A stretch of 64,000 nucleotides of DNA from Effrenium voratum (taxonomy: Eukaryota; Sar; Dinophyceae; Suessiales; Symbiodiniaceae), in NCBI GenBank assembly GCA_963377175.1, contig CAUJNA010003321.1:452501-516500 (forward strand), given 5' to 3'. Below, in pieces: positions 62,663-64,000 of this stretch; position 1 is the first letter of the stretch, and each line of letters begins with the position of its first letter. A program made the position numbers and the translations under genes. The notes beneath the pieces are model-generated. The model saw only the letters and a program-made list of their open reading frames with translations. It did not search any database and was not told where the DNA came from.

Positions 62663-62753
62663 TAACTGACAGACGAGATCAAGCACATGAGACCTTTCCA
62701 GCTCTTTGTACCCGTTTGTACCATGACAGTGGGTTCAAAGAGGGGGTTCTAGC

Positions 62754-62975
62754 ATGGTTCATGGGTTTGCGGTTTGGATCTTCGAAGCTTCGGTGGATAG
62801 ATGGTTGAAGGTGAGGCTGTTGAACTCGCTACCCTTGCTGACTCAAAGCATGAGCAAAATGCGTCACATGAATTACAGTATATATCATATCATGTTTCCT
62901 TTAGCAGCGACATGGATACCACACTCACACTTTAATGGGAAGAATGGAAGCAGGGTCCCAGGTGGTGTTGTTTGA
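62754..62975 (+). CDS. Short open frame, unrecognised
   Basis: 73 codons from ATG: MVHGFAVWIFEASVDRWLKV, later RHMNYSIYHIMFPLAATW. Could be a small protein or chance. Confidence 0.2.
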   Translation: MVHGFAVWIFEASVDRWLKVRLLNSLPLLTQSMSKMRHMNYSIYHIMFPLAATWIPHSHFNGKNGSRVPGGVV

Positions 62976-63349
62976 TCTGTAGTCGGTTTGTCGTTGTACC
63001 GCGTTGGCCCTTACCTACAACAACTGAGATGAATCCATCGATCTCTTCATCTGCGACGAGGGGATCCTTTGATTTAGGGGGCCTATCCGCAAGAAAGGAA
63101 CAACAATGTCCGTCTCTCAAGCCAAGGATTGAGATCTGAGGATCTTAGGACACTCACATGCACCTTTCTTGATTTTTTTGGGTTGACACCCGGTTGGATT
63201 GCCGAGTTAGTGTCGTGTAACCCCAGTGGCTAACCACCTGGCTGAACCCTCAAGTTGGCGCGTATAGGCCATCCTGGTAACTGTGTCTGTCTTTTGTTGA
63301 GGTCAAAAGGCAAGCAGTGTGAAGATGAATATAACTAGGAAACACCCAT

Positions 63350-63967
63350 TTATTTCTGCAGGTGTTGTGTCCGTTTGATCCATTCGAGGCCGGCTAGCGA
63401 AGTCCTGCACGGCCACGCTCGAGAGGCGCTACCCCCGCTTTTTGGGGTGCGGGGGGACCCCGCAAAGGGGTTTGTTTTTGGGTGGTACCCGCTGTTTGGT
63501 GGGTTTTTAAGGGAAGCCAAAAGGAAAATCTCAATTGGGCAGAGTCCCTCAAGAAAAGACACACCCAAAATAGGTGGTTTTCCGTTCCGGTTTCCCTTCA
63601 ACTCAAAAACTGCACACCGAGCCTCCAAAAAATGACAGGCCCGAATTAACATCGAAATAAGGATGTGGACCGGGACCCAAGATGAAGCCGAGCCGCACAA
63701 ATCTAGGAAACAACAAACCGCATGTCGATTGTTATTCTTTTGGGCCTGTTGAATTGACAAACTGGTGACCCTTTGAAGCGCGCGAATTTGTGGCAACCCT
63801 GCATTTCTGAAAAGATGTTGGACCCGATTGAATGGAGTGTTCGGATTTGCTTCGACAATTTCAACTGGGGTGCTCACGACATGCCTTTGGTTCAAGGATG
63901 ACTGTATGGAGTGCCCGTGTTTGTTCCACATCGAGCGGGTTGATTTTTGCTGATGAACAAGCTGCAA
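63350..63967 (-). CDS. 205-codon open frame on the minus strand, unrecognised
   Basis: Upstream part (63680-63960 on the minus strand) includes TPVEIVEANPNTPFNRVQHL and LPQIRALQRVTSLSIQQAQK. The downstream part crosses a dispersed repeat with TTTTAAGGGAAGCCAAAAGG (plus strand), so the real exon, if any, is probably only the first half. The window edge is near. No family recognised. Confidence 0.3.
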   Translation of the reverse strand: MQLVHQQKSTRSMWNKHGHSIQSSLNQRHVVSTPVEIVEANPNTPFNRVQHLFRNAGLPQIRALQRVTSLSIQQAQKNNNRHAVCCFLDLCGSASSWVPVHILISMLIRACHFLEARCAVFELKGNRNGKPPILGVSFLEGLCPIEIFLLASLKNPPNSGYHPKTNPFAGSPRTPKSGGSASRAWPCRTSLAGLEWIKRTQHLQK

Positions 63968-64000
63968 ATAGCAAAGGGACTCCTTTTTCTATGTCAACTA

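Noticed and set aside
1..64000. Dinoflagellate spliced-leader sequence, tRNA or rRNA genes
   Set aside because: Reading for the conserved leader (ending TTTTGGCTCAAG) and for tRNA-like T-loop GTTCGA motifs with a matching fold gave no supported hit. This was by eye and could miss a gene.

Overview
The window looks like nuclear DNA of a dinoflagellate, most likely a Symbiodiniaceae-like or related core dinoflagellate. Evidence: short exons separated by GT-AG and GA-AG introns; a ubiquitin-like protein with DUF4116-type repeats; degenerate CCCTAAA-type telomere-like arrays; many microsatellites; dozens of ~100-130 bp inverted-repeat elements; and a tyrosine-recombinase retrotransposon carrying a C5-cytosine DNA methyltransferase, a combination I recall being described from Symbiodinium. 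There is no bacterial operon structure and I found no tRNA, rRNA or CRISPR array.

Layout. 0-9 kb: exon-like islands, two copies of a telomere-like block (about 2.87-3.8 and 7.9-8.5 kb) and between them a frameshifted gene (5.5-7.1 kb). 9-18.6 kb: microsatellites, a probable secreted protein with a PA14-like exon, and Ala/Pro-rich exons. 19.3-22.5 kb: the best host gene, about nine exons (ubiquitin-like domain plus DUF4116-like repeats); two of its introns are mobile elements plus one copy of their target duplication. 23.35-30.95 kb: an intact retrotransposon of about 7.6 kb with three ORFs and A1-ORFs-B1-A2-B2 split direct repeats. 31-64 kb: weak exon-like segments in a sea of short inverted-repeat elements, a 193-bp satellite (50.5-51.7 kb) and a long GTTT/GT tract (55.75-56.4 kb). 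Most plausible exons are on the + strand.

Repeat families. I call the recurring inverted-repeat elements families A to J by their ends: A CTAGGTCC..GGACCTAG (at least 22 copies); B CTTTGCCAGAATT..TTCCAGCCAAG (4-bp target duplications); C TTTGGTGC..GCAACCGAG (5-bp duplications); D CAGGGCTCCTT..AAGGATCCCTG (5-bp); E CTTGGTGGTTCCC..GATCTGAAAACGG..CCCAG; F GGGGGTTGATC..GATCAACCCCC; G CCTAAGGGTC..GACCCTTAGG; H TTCCATTTGCTGAA..GCAAATGGAA; I CATGGTTGTTG..GTCAACCAAG; J ending GACTCATTTG (tandemly amplified in the satellite). In several cases the target duplication supplies a GT or GA donor and the element supplies the AG acceptor, so splicing would rebuild the pre-insertion reading frame. This is the introner mechanism. 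Together with the methyltransferase-bearing retrotransposon it is the main biological interest here. Exon calls rest on reading by eye; only the retrotransposon ORFs and the 19.3-22.5 kb gene are strong.
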